Assembly (NCBI RefSeq): GCF_023856365.1
Contig: NC_064540.1
Coordinates: 12,177,191-12,241,190 of the forward strand
Reading direction: 5' to 3'
DNA length: 64,000 nucleotides
Origin: Brienomyrus brachyistius
Lineage: Eukaryota; Chordata; Actinopteri; Osteoglossiformes; Mormyridae
Made by a program: the position numbers and the translations under genes
Notes under the pieces: model-generated
Seen by the model: only the letters and a program-made list of their open reading frames with translations
Told to the model about the DNA's origin: nothing
The model's database searches: none
In this document: positions 24,101 to 35,030 of the stretch, one piece after another
Layout: every line of letters begins with the position of its first letter
How positions within the stretch are numbered: position 1 is the first letter of the stretch

Positions 24101-27100
24101 AAGGTGCCTGAAATGCCATTTATATCCTGTTTTTAATCATCATTCCTCCACCAGCAAGAGTCAGGACTTTGACTGCAGTTTGCTCTGCATGGTAATTTTT
24201 GCAGCAAAGAATTTTGCATAAGAAGCATCACCATTAATGCGCAAAACTGTACGTGAAGCCAGCATCTGCAAAGAGCTGGAGCACCAGTGTAAAGACGTGG
24301 TGGGGGGGGTAAAAGAGCCCAAAGCACAGCATCTACCAGCGCCGAGAATCACAGGGTGTTTATCCTGCTCCCCGGGACACATTGCAAAATCAATGCTGAG
24401 CTCAAAATGAGATAAAAACCTTACAACAACACAAAAATGCTGCCATTTCTCAGGGGGGTGTAATCCTTTGTTTTGTCATCTGTAATCCTGTCAGTGAACT
24501 ATCGGAGGGAGGTGGGAGGCGGCAGAGTGGAGGGGAAGGTAATCCCACGATGGCCGTGGTACGGATCCTGGCAGGGAGACCCCCCTTGCGTTCGTACCTT
24601 CCCCCCGCCGTAGGTCACGTCGTAGCTCCCGACGATGGCATTGGCCAGCATGAGGGGCACGAGGTCAGGACTGGTGGCGCTGGCCCCCTCCACGGCGATG
24701 GCTACGTGTGCCAGGGGCATGGCGTCATCACGCATGCGTACCTGCAGAGGGGCAGGAAAAGTGGGAACAACCAAACCAACGCAAGAACATAAGCAAGCTG
24801 AAGGCGGGATTATACTACCACCGCCACAGTGACACTTACACTGGTAAACCTCACTCTTATGCTCGCTGTACAATGACATCTATTGAAATTCTACTACAGC
24901 CTTTGACAGCTATCATGAAAGTCATCACTAATAGGTCCAATCAAATCTTTGTCTAGTGGTCACCACATAGATGACATTCCTCTGTATATTTCTGTCATCT
25001 CTCCAGGTCTTCAGGTATCCCAAAGGCACGATCCAGGTTGACATGGCTGAGATCTTCCAACGTCTTGCTGGTTGTCCTGTTCTTTACCTTACTCAAATAT
25101 TATGATCTTTCCCAATGCACTGGATCTTGGCATAACTCACTCAATCTGGTCATTTGTGTTTTGTGTGAAAATTCAAATTTTTGGATTTGAACAAAACTCT
25201 ACTTATTTGGTTTCGTTGCGGCCCAATTTTCACTTCCTGCTGTAAGTCGGTGTTATCAGTATATAGAAGGTCATTGAGGTTTCTTCATGCACTGTTAAGT
25301 CTCATTGTATGTTCTGGATACAAGCTGAATAGGTGCGCAGCCAATCTGCAGCCTTATCTAACGGCTTAACTAATCCGAAACCACTACATTTCTCAATATT
25401 CCCTCTTGAATCTAGATTTTCATCCAGTTCAAAATTCTCTCATGAGATTTGCTGATACACCCATTTTCCTGAGAAGTCCATGTCAATGCAATCAAAGGCC
25501 TTATTGTAATTAATAAAAAAACATTTCCCTCCTCCTGTTATTCCATGGTTTTTTCGATTATCTACTGTGCGACATCACTGATCTCTCTGCGGCCTTTCCT
25601 GAATCTAACTTCTAAATCAGGCAATTCTGTTTAGGGAGGATACTAATCTGAACTTGAACAACATTTAACATAATCTTACTGGCATGAGACATAAGGAAAA
25701 TTGCATGACAGTTTGCACACTGTCAGGTCTTTTATGGTATATGGTATAATATAAGCAGATCCATTCAATCTGTAGCACACTGAGTTTGCATAATTCGGTC
25801 AAGACTGACTGTTCTTCGCCGCCAGCTATCCCGATGGCCATCCTTTTCAACAGTAACAGTAGTGACATTTGAAGGTTCCATCCATTATTGAAGGCTTCTC
25901 CAAGGATCTGACCTCATTAAATGTATACTGTCTGTTGATAGCTTCGCTACAGAGGTCTTCTACGTATTCCTTCTATCTCCATTTGATCTTTGCTTTGTCA
26001 TCTATTATGTGGCTATTGATGTCCTCCATCATACTCCCTCAAGGCTGAAACTTTCTCATATCACCAGGAATACATCTGGCTTGCATGTCTGCTGTATTTC
26101 AGCCTCAGCGAACACTATACAGCAAAGCATATGGACACGAGCTCGTCCAACATCTCATTCCAAAACCAAAAGCACTGACATGAAGTTGGAAAACCTTTTG
26201 ATGCTAGAATACCTTCTCCTCTACTGGGAAGATGCTGGAACATTTATGGTGGCATTTGCTGCCATTCAGGTTGGGTATAGATGTTCGATGAGCAGGTCCC
26301 ATTCCGTGAACCGGTGTAGCCGACCTCGTGCTCTCAGATGGTTCCACTTCACAGTTACTTCACACTGGCCAGGGCAGCTGTAGCATGGCATTAGGAAGGA
26401 AGTATATCCTGCTGCCAGTGTTTGCAGCTGGGGACTGATTGGCTGTGCGCTACACCTAAGTCAGCAATGGGTGTGGCTTAATTAGTTCTTCCAATTAACA
26501 GGGGTGAGCTAGTGGTGGCTACAGTTGGATTGGCTATCTGGGCCAGCATGTGCGTAGTCAGTCTCACCTCACTCCCAGTAAAGCGGCAGTGAGACAGCAC
26601 AGGCACAGCATCTCTCTCGTACTGGAAGGACATGCCCCCCAAGTGCTGGCGCGCCAGGTCCACCAGCTCCCGGTGATTCACGCCTGTGGGGGCAGGGTCA
26701 CAATTCCGCAAATAGGATGGGGACCAGCCAAATATGGCAAAAAAAAGCATCGATGCAACAGCAGTAGATTCAAATGAAAAGAAATCTGAAATAGCCAAGC
26801 GCACCAAAACAAGTCCACAAACTCACTTAAGTCAATGCAGAAATAGCATGCATGTCGTTATAAATGAGTCAATACAGATTGAGAGCAGAAATCGATGGGA
26901 AATTCACAGGAAGAGAAGAGAAGTACCTCCGGCTGCAGCCAGTACCATGCGAGGGGCCTTGAAGTGGCTGCTGATGAACTCCAGCAAGTCCTGGCGAGTG
27001 AGGGTCCTGCAGGACGGGACAGCAAGAGTAAGGGGGAGATGTGGCTCTACAGGGCGAAGGCGGCCTGACACGTGGAAATGCGAACAGACTCGCGGAGACT

Positions 27101-30100
27101 TAGCCAGCTTAGAGATGAAACGGAAGGAAAATTATAGAATAAGATTATAGTGACTGAAATTCACGCCAATCAATGTTATCGCAGTACTGTTAAAATGTGC
27201 TAAAAATGTTCAAAAAATACTTACAAACTGAAATCACTTCAAGTTCTATACTGGAAAAAATACTAAATTAGCAGCACTATATGCCTTATGTTCGCATGAC
27301 CATTAAAATAATCACAGTCAATACTTTACGTAAACATATGAAAACCATATTAAATGTACATTAACACTAAAAATCTCCGCTGCACTGTCACTGCCTTCCT
27401 CCATGCTTTCACTGAAACAAACAAACCCACTTTGCATGCTGCGCTTGCGGAACTGCACCTGAGAGACTGCTACCAACTTTGGCTGATGTTGTACAGTATT
27501 TAATGCAAGTTTTTCCAAGTGCGGTATCAGCCACAATTTTAATAATTGATTAAAATGTGAAACTTTGGTACTTTGTTGCGGGATACTAACGAATTTTGAA
27601 TCCCTTGAAACTGGTAACCGTTTCATCCCTAAACCAACACCAGGTATCAAAAAGGATGATTTTCAGTGTTTTTGATGACAAGGAGGGTATGACTGGGATT
27701 CATTAATGATGATGACATCTGGACACACCCACAAAGATTAACAAATCAGACGGGCTTTACCGTCATGCCATCCATATGGAGGAAAACGGTGGGCCAACAT
27801 ACACACAGCAAGTAGCAAGAGGAAGGTTTGCAGAGTACTTAGAAAGTACAAACACAGGGCATTGTGAAATTGGGGGTGAGCTCAAGGATTTACATATTAC
27901 TTACATACATATTGCACTAATGTAAGAGAGCTGCGGCATGAAGGGGTGGGAGAGAGAGAGTGAGTGTGGAAGCATGTTTGGCCACATACCTGGCATTGTG
28001 GGAGGGGCCCAGGATGCTCCGTCCCAGGGGAGTGCCCTGGAAGGCGGTGGCATGCAGGAGATCCAGGCAGACGTCCTGCAGGCTGCCCTCCATTTCCTCC
28101 AGCTCCTGCAGCACTACCCCCCGCTGGCGATCGATCTCGGCCTCGCTCAGCAGGCTACCCTGCACCACCTCCGCAAGCAGCTCCACGGCTGGGAAACATG
28201 GCCTCCATTACACACACACACACAGATGGGTGGGCAGGTAGGCAGATGGATGGATGGACAGGCAGGCAGGCAAGACAGACGGACAGGACAGACTGACACA
28301 TGCAGGCATGGCCTAAGGAGGCACTGAATGCCCTGTCTATGAAACTGCTCCTCTCCATAGGCACTTTGCCACAGATGTTCAATAACCTAGTTTCAGGGTC
28401 ACCTCGACTTTTCATGTGGCGTCTTCCCACCACATAGTAAGAACTGGGACCTTAATGCTAAAGAAGTGTGGGAGACACGTAGGTTAAATGTCACTACACC
28501 GCCACCCCAAAACAGTCGAGGATACACTAGTCATTTTGTTAGTGTAATTAATCCCCCCAATCTAAAAAATGGGACACAGTCGTTTATTTACATTTCATTT
28601 ACAAGACCCGTGACACATTTATAATTCATTACTAAACCTGGCTCCACAGAATAAAAAAAATTATTTAACCTTCTTCCGCTAATAAGCACCTCGCAAGTTT
28701 CACTGCCGACACCGGAGATATTGGACAAAAGTATATTGATGCAGTCATTGATACATTTAATGTAATCGAGATGCAACCATAATTTCATCTGCTCCAGTCC
28801 TTCTATCTCTTCCCCCAGCACTTCTGTGCAACTTCCATGTTAGCGCAGCTGCTTGTCATCATCCAATCGACAAAGCTTATTGCTGTAAATCCCACTCCCA
28901 CAGTTCATGGTTCTAGTCTGGAGCAGGGACTCAAAAAATGGTCCCAGATATACCAGTTCCTGCAGGGGGAAAGCACCTCATGCCTCTCCCAGGCAGACAT
29001 AGGTCCCCAAGGGCCCGACAGGGCCCCAAAGCCTCAGAGCAGCAAAGAGCTCACCTTTAGGAAGGTCCTTGGCGAGGCTCTTCATGTAGTAGGCGGTGAG
29101 CTCACGGGAGGTGTAGGCACTGAGGTGTGCGCCCATAGACTCCACCTCCTGCTCTAGTGCCCCCTGTGGGTACTTTTTGGTCCCCTAGGAATTTAAAATG
29201 CAGGAGAAAGAATTAAGATGGAACGCATCATTTAATATATTAAGAGCAGTGTAAATAGCAACAAGAAACTAAAACACAGAAATAAGAATGCACTGATCGA
29301 CCGGCTTATGACAGAAAACAGCCGATTTTCACCATGATCAGTGCTGACCGACAATTGCCCAGTCAGTCTAAATACTTCAAGTTTTATCAGCAGTTACCAA
29401 CATTCATTTTTCACATTTGAGAGAATGATAAGAATTGCAATACAGCACTACATTCACATTTATGTGGCAGATGCTTTTGTCCAAAGTTCAAGTGAGGCAA
29501 CGAGCACCTTACAAACATACACGCTGTCGAGGAGTCGAATGGGTAATGGGTATCAGGCTTAAAAAAATTAAATAACAGTAAGTAAGAGACAGATGTTTAT
29601 ACTGCTGAGGAGGACAGCAGGAGGCCCTGGTTGCATTTGAGCATTTTCAGCCAGCCAGACCGATGGATACCTGCCTTAAATGCCAAGTGCTCCAAGAAGA
29701 AAGCAGCTCCATTGTTCTTTGTCGTTTCATAGCGACTGCCGCAGTTCACCCACAGCCCTACCTGAAGGGGGGGGGGGGGGGGGGGGGTGGGGGGTGGGGG
29801 GCACACATACCACCTCATATTTAACACAAAACCCTGATTACTGAATAAGAATAATAATTATTTGCAACACACTTCCATAATGACAAGAAACCTCAAAGAA
29901 AAATACTATAACGGTGCATATTGGTCCAATAAATTTATTGTCAGAAAGCAGTTTTAAGGGCCTTTTTTGCTTGGCAATTGTGGTGTGGTGTGTGTGTGCG
30001 TGCATGCGTGCGTGGCACATGCTCACCGTGCAGGTGCTGTGCCCTGTCTCCTCAGAGGCCACACGAAGGCCATTGTCCAGGGTGCTCAGGAGTGTCTCTG

Positions 30101-31233
30101 GGTGAGCCTGGAGACTCTGGGCGTAGGAGATGCTACCCTGTCCCCGTTTCCAAGCCAGGAGGACAGGCTGGACAGAATAAAAGACAAAATATTAGGTCTA
30201 CATGCTAGTTAAAAACTGAACATACAGTAGGAGGGAAAAACAGTGCCAGAAAGGCCTACTGTAATGGCTTGGAGCAAGATATTAACCCTGTCCAACTTGG
30301 TTTAAAAGCATTTCCTGTATATTGCAAACACTATAGTACAATTAAAAGTATGCATAACAATCATTCATAAATCCATTCATCCTCCAACGCAATAAATGTA
30401 CCCTTATATAAAAATGACTCGTTAGTAAAACATACAACTAGCTCTTATGCTTGTATATACGGACATGTATAAGCAGTCAACTTCATATGAAGGACAACGC
30501 AAAATATTCACGTTATAAAAAGTACTGTAAACGGCTAATCAGTTAGTTAAGCTTATAGTTTACAAAATCATTCCTTAAGCAAATTATACAATGATCATAA
30601 ATATCGTTATAACACCAAAACAGTTTTCTGTTTTAGGTTCCCCCCCATCATAGCCGGTTTATGTAACGACAGATCACTAGATAATAATTAAATCACTAAA
30701 TTTGTTAATAGTTTTAAGCAGTTCAGCACATGAACGAGTCTAGGTTATACTTTCAAGAGTATTTAATTCAGTGTTAACCTTTTAATTTCGATTTTGTGAC
30801 TAAATAGTCATTACTTCAAAATAAAGCACATTCAGTATATAGGCCACCAAACTGTCCTTCTGCTTTCTCTGTAACGTTAGATATTTGCATAAAACCAAAG
30901 CAGTCATGCGATTGCTAAAATGGTTTAATAACGTTTTAGAAACAGCCATCCTACTCCGTACCGACAACACTGTAATCTTGTAATGACTCTGTACTGTGTG
31001 ACCTTCCCAGATCTGCTAGGCTAATTGCTAGCGCAGACCCCTGATTCCGCACTATTAAGGTGATCCCCGGGTTGTTTGTGGAGATCATGTGTTTTGAAGC
31101 AGAAATAGGGAAATCACATAGGGTTTATAATAATACCACTAAGCAGTACATTAAAAAATCAACGACTTACACTGCGAGCTTTAGCGATTGCTCGGCCTGC
31201 AGAGCTACCAACCCTCCACATGGACGCCGCCAT
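20847..31233 (-). CDS. uqcrc1: Cytochrome b-c1 complex subunit 1 (core protein 1), thirteen exons
   Basis: Nuclear gene for the matrix-side core 1 subunit of mitochondrial complex III, an M16-peptidase-like protein. Minus-strand exons: 31171-31233, 30027-30167, 29675-29761, 29055-29184, 27990-28188, 26927-27006, 26568-26683, 24598-24741, 22768-22928, 22296-22381, 21623-21711, 21138-21213, 20847-20911. Phases agree throughout and sum to 1437 nt, 478 aa (human about 480). The N-terminus ([20 protein letters not shown]) is a basic mitochondrial presequence. Recognised blocks include [88 protein letters not shown] and, at the end, [19 protein letters not shown]. The peptidase motif HxxEH reads FxxEH (residues 89-93), as expected for a non-catalytic core subunit; this and the C-terminus separate it from pmpcb. 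Intron 3 appears to use a GC donor. Confidence 0.96.
21041..21101. repeat. (CA)n microsatellite in uqcrc1 intron 12
   Basis: About 30 CA units with a few CACG variants near the start, lying between exons 12 and 13. The long frames over it are simple-sequence artefacts. Confidence 0.95.
22733..22754. repeat. Poly-G (poly-C in gene sense) beside the exon 9 donor
   Basis: A 22-base G run on the plus strand. In the sense of uqcrc1 it is poly-C beginning about 13 bases after the donor of intron 9. Confidence 0.95.
23125..24022. repeat. Possible worn DNA transposon in uqcrc1 intron 8
   Basis: AT-rich intron sequence with recurring TATC and GTATC words (for example ATTGGACTGATATTTG and GGTATCAACAATACCAGTAT) and an end near ATGCATCTCTAA, as in non-autonomous hAT-like elements of fish. 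No clean inverted ends were found, so this is tentative. Confidence 0.3.
25010..26150 (-). mobile_element. RTE-like LINE reverse-transcriptase relic in uqcrc1 intron 7
   Basis: On the minus strand, several broken frames give reverse-transcriptase phrases: a KEYVEDL stretch near 25975-25950, then IEKT-like and [14 protein letters not shown] near 25550-25480, followed by an ILNWMK-like stretch. These match the order seen in RTE-type retrotransposons (palm start, template region, then KAFDCVDH). Many stops and frameshifts show long decay. Its limits are uncertain. It explains the bulk of intron 7. Confidence 0.6.
26460..26480. other. Short intronic stretch after the LINE relic (26150-26567)
   Basis: Between the LINE relic and exon 7 I see nothing certain. 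A stretch at 26225-26310 (GGAACATTTATGGTGGCATTTG, then GATGTTCGATGAGCAGGT) recalls pieces of a Tc1-like element but is too short to assign. Confidence 0.25.
28241..28293. repeat. Degenerate GGAT/GGCA/GACA tract in uqcrc1 intron 4
   Basis: Tetranucleotide-rich simple sequence (GATGGATGG, GGCAGGCAGGCA, GACAGACGGACAG) just upstream of exon 5. Confidence 0.7.
29767..29787. repeat. Poly-G (poly-C in gene sense) at the exon 3 acceptor
   Basis: A 21-base G run on the plus strand. In gene sense it is poly-C ending about four bases before the AG of intron 2, so it forms the polypyrimidine tract of that acceptor. Confidence 0.95.
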
Positions 31234-31303
31234 CTTTACTGTGGGCAAACTGACGGCCACTAGGTGTCAGGAGCGACGCACGTGTCTCCGATGCTATTAT
31301 TGG
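31226..31303 (-). promoter_or_regulatory. Core promoter elements of uqcrc1
   Basis: A perfect YY1-type motif AAGATGGCGGC (31226-31236) overlaps the start codon. A CACGTG E-box lies at 31279-31284 and a CCAAT motif in gene sense at 31299-31303, 46 and 66 bases upstream of the ATG. YY1 at the start codon and a TATA-less promoter are common for nuclear genes of mitochondrial proteins. The motifs are seen; binding is inferred. Confidence 0.5.
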
Positions 31304-31580
31304 CAAGCTGCATTCAAATAGTCATTATTATAATAGTCATACTTCAATATATCCAGTTTCAATTAACATGCATTTGATTTTTTAAAAAATCGGTTTTACT
31401 TTCTTATATGCATGTAATGAGTATAGTCATATAGTTTTATTAACTACAGTCTGTGCCTGAAACGGCAACGTAACTCTCCATCAATTTTTTGTAACTGCTT
31501 GTCATATTCAGGGTTGCTGGTGCAATGAACAACACATCATAGGGCACACTCTCATAGCAATCACTCACACATGTACAAGT

Positions 31581-31780
31581 TGGTAACTCCAATTAACATC
31601 AGCATATTTTTGGACTGCGTGTGGAGGGGAGACCATAGTATTCAGAGGAAACCCCACACAGGGAGAACATACAAACTCCATATACTTTGTACCATGACAA
31701 ATACTTGAACCCTGGCCCCAAAGGTGTGAGGCAACAGCGTGAGCCACTGCACTGCACTGCACCATGCCACCCTGCAGTGT
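31581..31780 (-). mobile_element. tRNA-derived SINE, reversed copy
   Basis: On the minus strand it starts GGCATGGTGCAGTGCAGTG, has an altered B box (GGTTCAAGTAT) and continues into the body (GTATGTTCTCCCTGTGTGGGG, then TTAATTGGAGTTAC-like end). It is the same family as at 8958 and 34472, worn by many substitutions, and it lacks the GGAT tail. Confidence 0.7.
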
Positions 31781-32011
31781 TCCAGTAGACCCAATTCAAC
31801 TAAATATTTAGATTATAGGTGACAACTAAGCCGGGAAGATGGATTAGATTGTAAACATGGGGGATAATGAGAAAATATTCCATTATAAAATGTTGGCCAG
31901 GCTGTTTGGGTTGTTGGGAAATTATAGAATATACTTCTCTCATTCTTAGTATTGCATGTATTTTGTCATTTGAGTGTTTTTCATTTTGTTTTATTGTTTT
32001 CTGCATGAGTT

Positions 32012-32499
32012 ACAATACATGGACACTCCTAGGAGGGATTGCGTCATTCCATCACACCCATTGCTGACGTTGTTTAAGCACACAGTCACACAACCTCCTG
32101 CAGCAAACATTAGCAGCAGAATGGATGGCCACACAGAGCAGGTTAGTGACATTCCACTTGGCACCATCATAGGACGGCATCTTTCCCACATGTCAGTTCA
32201 CCACAGTTCTGCCCTGCTAGACCTGCCCTGTCCAGTGCGAAGTCACTGTGAAGTTGAACCATCTGAAAGCAAATGGTCGGCCACACAGACTCAACGGAAA
32301 GGGACCTGCTCATCCAACACACATACCCAACTTAAATGGCAGCAATTCCCACCATCAATGATCAAGCAATCTAATGTAATGCCTTCCCATAATAGAGGAG
32401 GCTATTCTAACGACAACAGGCTGACCAGCTTCACCTTGATTTCAGAATGTTGATATGTTGGACAAGCTGGTATCCACATACTTTTGGCTATATACTGTA
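32012..32499 (+). mobile_element. Internally deleted Tc1-like element
   Basis: The right end CCACATACTTTTGGCTATATACTGTA is the mark of a common fish Tc1 family. The left part contains the spaced words CACAGTCACACAACC, GTTCACCACAGTTCTGCCC and GTGAAGTTGAA, as in the 5' region of that family. The element then jumps to a piece of its 3' region (GCCTTCCCATAATAGAGGAGGC). The transposase core between them is missing, so the copy is non-autonomous. The left limit is approximate. Confidence 0.6.
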
Positions 32500-32589
32500 T
32501 GTTGGTAATGAAGAAAACACCCTTAATTTGCCATTTGCACAAGTATGAGTACAGGAACGTTGGATTGCTTCTCTCTTCCTGTGCCATCT

Positions 32590-32775
32590 TCTTTACCAAA
32601 GTTGAGGGTCAGAGCGCAGGATCACCCAGTTTGTAGCTCCCCCAGAGATGGGGGTTAAGGGCCTTGCTCAGGGGCCCATGTACAGACCATGTGACTATTC
32701 TGCCAAGGCTGGGACTCAAGCTAGTGATCTTCCAACCTGCAGAGCTACTCACTGCCCCAATGCCTAGTCACTGAG
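32590..32775 (-). mobile_element. Second SINE family, reversed fragment (tentative)
   Basis: On the plus strand CAGGGGCCCATGTACAGACC and GGGACTCAAGCTAGTGATCTTCC resemble inverted parts of the body and B box of the family at 14620 and 46900. Worn and partial. Confidence 0.35.
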
Positions 32776-33293
32776 GGTAGAAATTTTAATTATATATGTT
32801 TTCATTGTAATGCACATGATAGAGTGGTTAGATGTGTGCATATTAATGTTTGGATAATGTATTAATGCATTTTGTGCACATGGACCATTTTTCGTATGCT
32901 TCGTAAACACTTTTATGGAATTCATGCAGCTCTTAGTCATTATTGTGGCACCCTTGTGGCCACACGCACACACTGTAAACAGAAGGGATTCCCCAAGAGG
33001 CAACATCTTGCTACGAAACAAGGCATGAATATCGCATGAAGCCCATGAAAGGATGGCCTGAAACCCAACCCATGATCTTTCACACCTTCTACCAGCCGAT
33101 AAAACATATTAAAAATGCATGACTTGTCATCACTGTATTCATCACTTTCTTGCAAAGCAATTTTCCACCCATTATATTTAAGGGTGTCCTCATTACTTAT
33201 TAATGGAAAATGTCATTTGCACGGCACAGCGAGTTAGTTGGAAAAAAACAAACAGGTTTGCAGGAGTCTCCACTCTTCTCACAGGGAATTATG

Positions 33294-34412
33294 TACACTG
33301 ATCAGCCATAACATTAAAACCACCTTCCTAATATTGTGTATGTTCCCCTCGTGCCACCACAGCAGCTCTGACCTGTCAAGGCACTGACTCCAGAAGACCT
33401 CTGAAGGTGTCCTGTGGGATTAGACATTAGCAGCAGATCCTTTAAGTCCTGTAGGTTGTGAGGTGGGGCCTCCATGGATCGGACTCATTTGTTCAGCACG
33501 TCCTGCAGATGCTCAGTCGGATTGAGATCTGGAGAATTTGGAGGCCAAGTCAACACCTTGAACTCTTTGTCATGTTCCTCAAACCAATCCTGAACCATTT
33601 TTGCAGTGTGACAAGGCACATTATCCTGCTGAAAGAGATCACTGCCATCAGGGAACCCCACTGTCATGAAGGGGTGTATCTGGTCTGCTGCAGTGTTTAG
33701 GTGGGTGATACGTGTCAAATTATCATATACATACATGCCAGGACCCAAGGTTTCTCAGCAGAACACTGACCTGATCACACTGCCTCTGCTAGCTTACCTT
33801 CTTACCATAGTGCGTCCTGGTGCCATTTCTTCCTCAGGTAAACAACGCACATCCACCTGGCCGTCTACATGATGTAACAGAAAACATGACTCATCAGACC
33901 AGGCCACCATCTTCCATTACTTCATGGTCCAGTTCTGATGCTCACATGCCCATTGTAGGCACTTTTGACAGTGGACAGGGGACAGCAATGACACTCTGAG
34001 CGGTCTGTGGCTGTGCAGCCCTGTACAGAGCAAATTGTGATCCACTGTGTGTTCTGACCTCATTCAATCGTAGCCAGCATTTACCTTTTCAGGCTATAGT
34101 ACCTCTCCTATGGGATCAGACCTCAAGGCCGGTTTACAATTGGTCTTCCTTTGACCACTTTTGGTAGGTACTAACCAATGCATACTGAGAAGACAACACA
34201 AGACCTGCCCTTTTGGCAATGCTCTGGCCCAGTCATCTAGCGAGCACCATGTGGTCGTTGTGAATTTTTTTTCCTTCTTCCAACACAATAACTTCAAGAA
34301 CTAACTGTCCACTTGCCTTATATATAATGACATTATATATAGACATAAGGATATATTTAATTTCATTCAACTTCACCTGTCAGATGATTTATTGCTGTAG
34401 CTGATCTATGTA
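33294..34412 (-). mobile_element. Tc1/mariner transposon with both ends, dead transposase
   Basis: Both inverted ends are present: TACACTGATCAGCCATAACA at the left and, read inward from the right, TACATAGATCAGCTACAGCA. Each begins with the TA that Tc1/mariner elements duplicate. The transposase lies on the minus strand. Its last part is still open at 33748-33485 (LFQQDNVPCHTAKMVQDWF, then LTWPPNSPDLNPTEHLQDVL), which contains the DD-type catalytic aspartate motif and the DLNP motif. The N-terminal half (34300-33750) is broken by stops. The 1.1-kb length is below that of an intact Tc1 (about 1.3-1.6 kb), consistent with internal deletions. Confidence 0.88.
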
Positions 34413-34471
34413 CACTACTACTAATCAGATATTATTTTTGTGCTTAGTAAGAAGATCATTTTTAATCAGCA

Positions 34472-34793
34472 TGATTTCCAGGTTCAAGTCTCCGCCTGGG
34501 TTACATGTGTGTGGAGTTTGCATGTTCTCCCCATGTCGTCGTGGGGTTTCCTCCGGGTACTCCGGTTTCCCCCCACAGTCCAAAAACATGCTGAGGTTAA
34601 TTGGAGTTACTAAATTGCCCATAGGTGTGCATGTGTGAGTGAATGGTGTGTGAGTGTGCCTTGCAATGGGCTGACCCCCCCCCCCCCCCCCATCCTGAGT
34701 TGTTCCCTGCCTCGTGCCCATTGCTTCCGAGATAGGTTCCGGACCCCCCACAACCCAGTAGGATAAGCGGTTTAGAAAAGTGATGGATGGATC
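34472..34793 (+). mobile_element. tRNA-derived SINE, 5'-truncated copy with complete 3' end
   Basis: Begins in the B-box region (GGTTCAAGTCTCCGCC), continues through GTGGAGTTTGCATGTTCTCC, a poly-C tract (34675-34691) and the 3' region (ATAGGTTCCGGACCCCCCAC, then GGATAAGCGG), and ends TGATGGATGGAT. Directly abuts the 235-bp unit copy B. Confidence 0.85.
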
Positions 34794-35030
34794 TAATCAG
34801 TGAATCATTCACACCCAAAAACGCCAGATGTTGCTTAATGTTTTATCATAGAATTATTATAATCAGTGTTCTGAGTGCAGGCACACGATGGACAGCATCA
34901 GCCCCTATGGCCCTGGCAGGGCATGACTGACTCCTTCCCTTGTTTAAAGACAACATTACTGCACTTTCACGTCTGCTTATGTATAATACATGATTGTCAC
35001 TTATGGTCCACTGCAGTAAGTCAGAGATAT
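34794..35030 (+). repeat. 235-bp dispersed repeat unit, copy B
   Basis: Direct-orientation near-identical partner of 17156-17393. It lies exactly between the 3' tail of one SINE copy and the truncated start of another, and so is part of a SINE-unit-SINE cassette. Confidence 0.85.

Noticed and set aside
27938..28327. Plus-strand frames up to 129 codons
   Set aside because: They lie opposite uqcrc1 exon 5 and a tetranucleotide tract, and have no motif.
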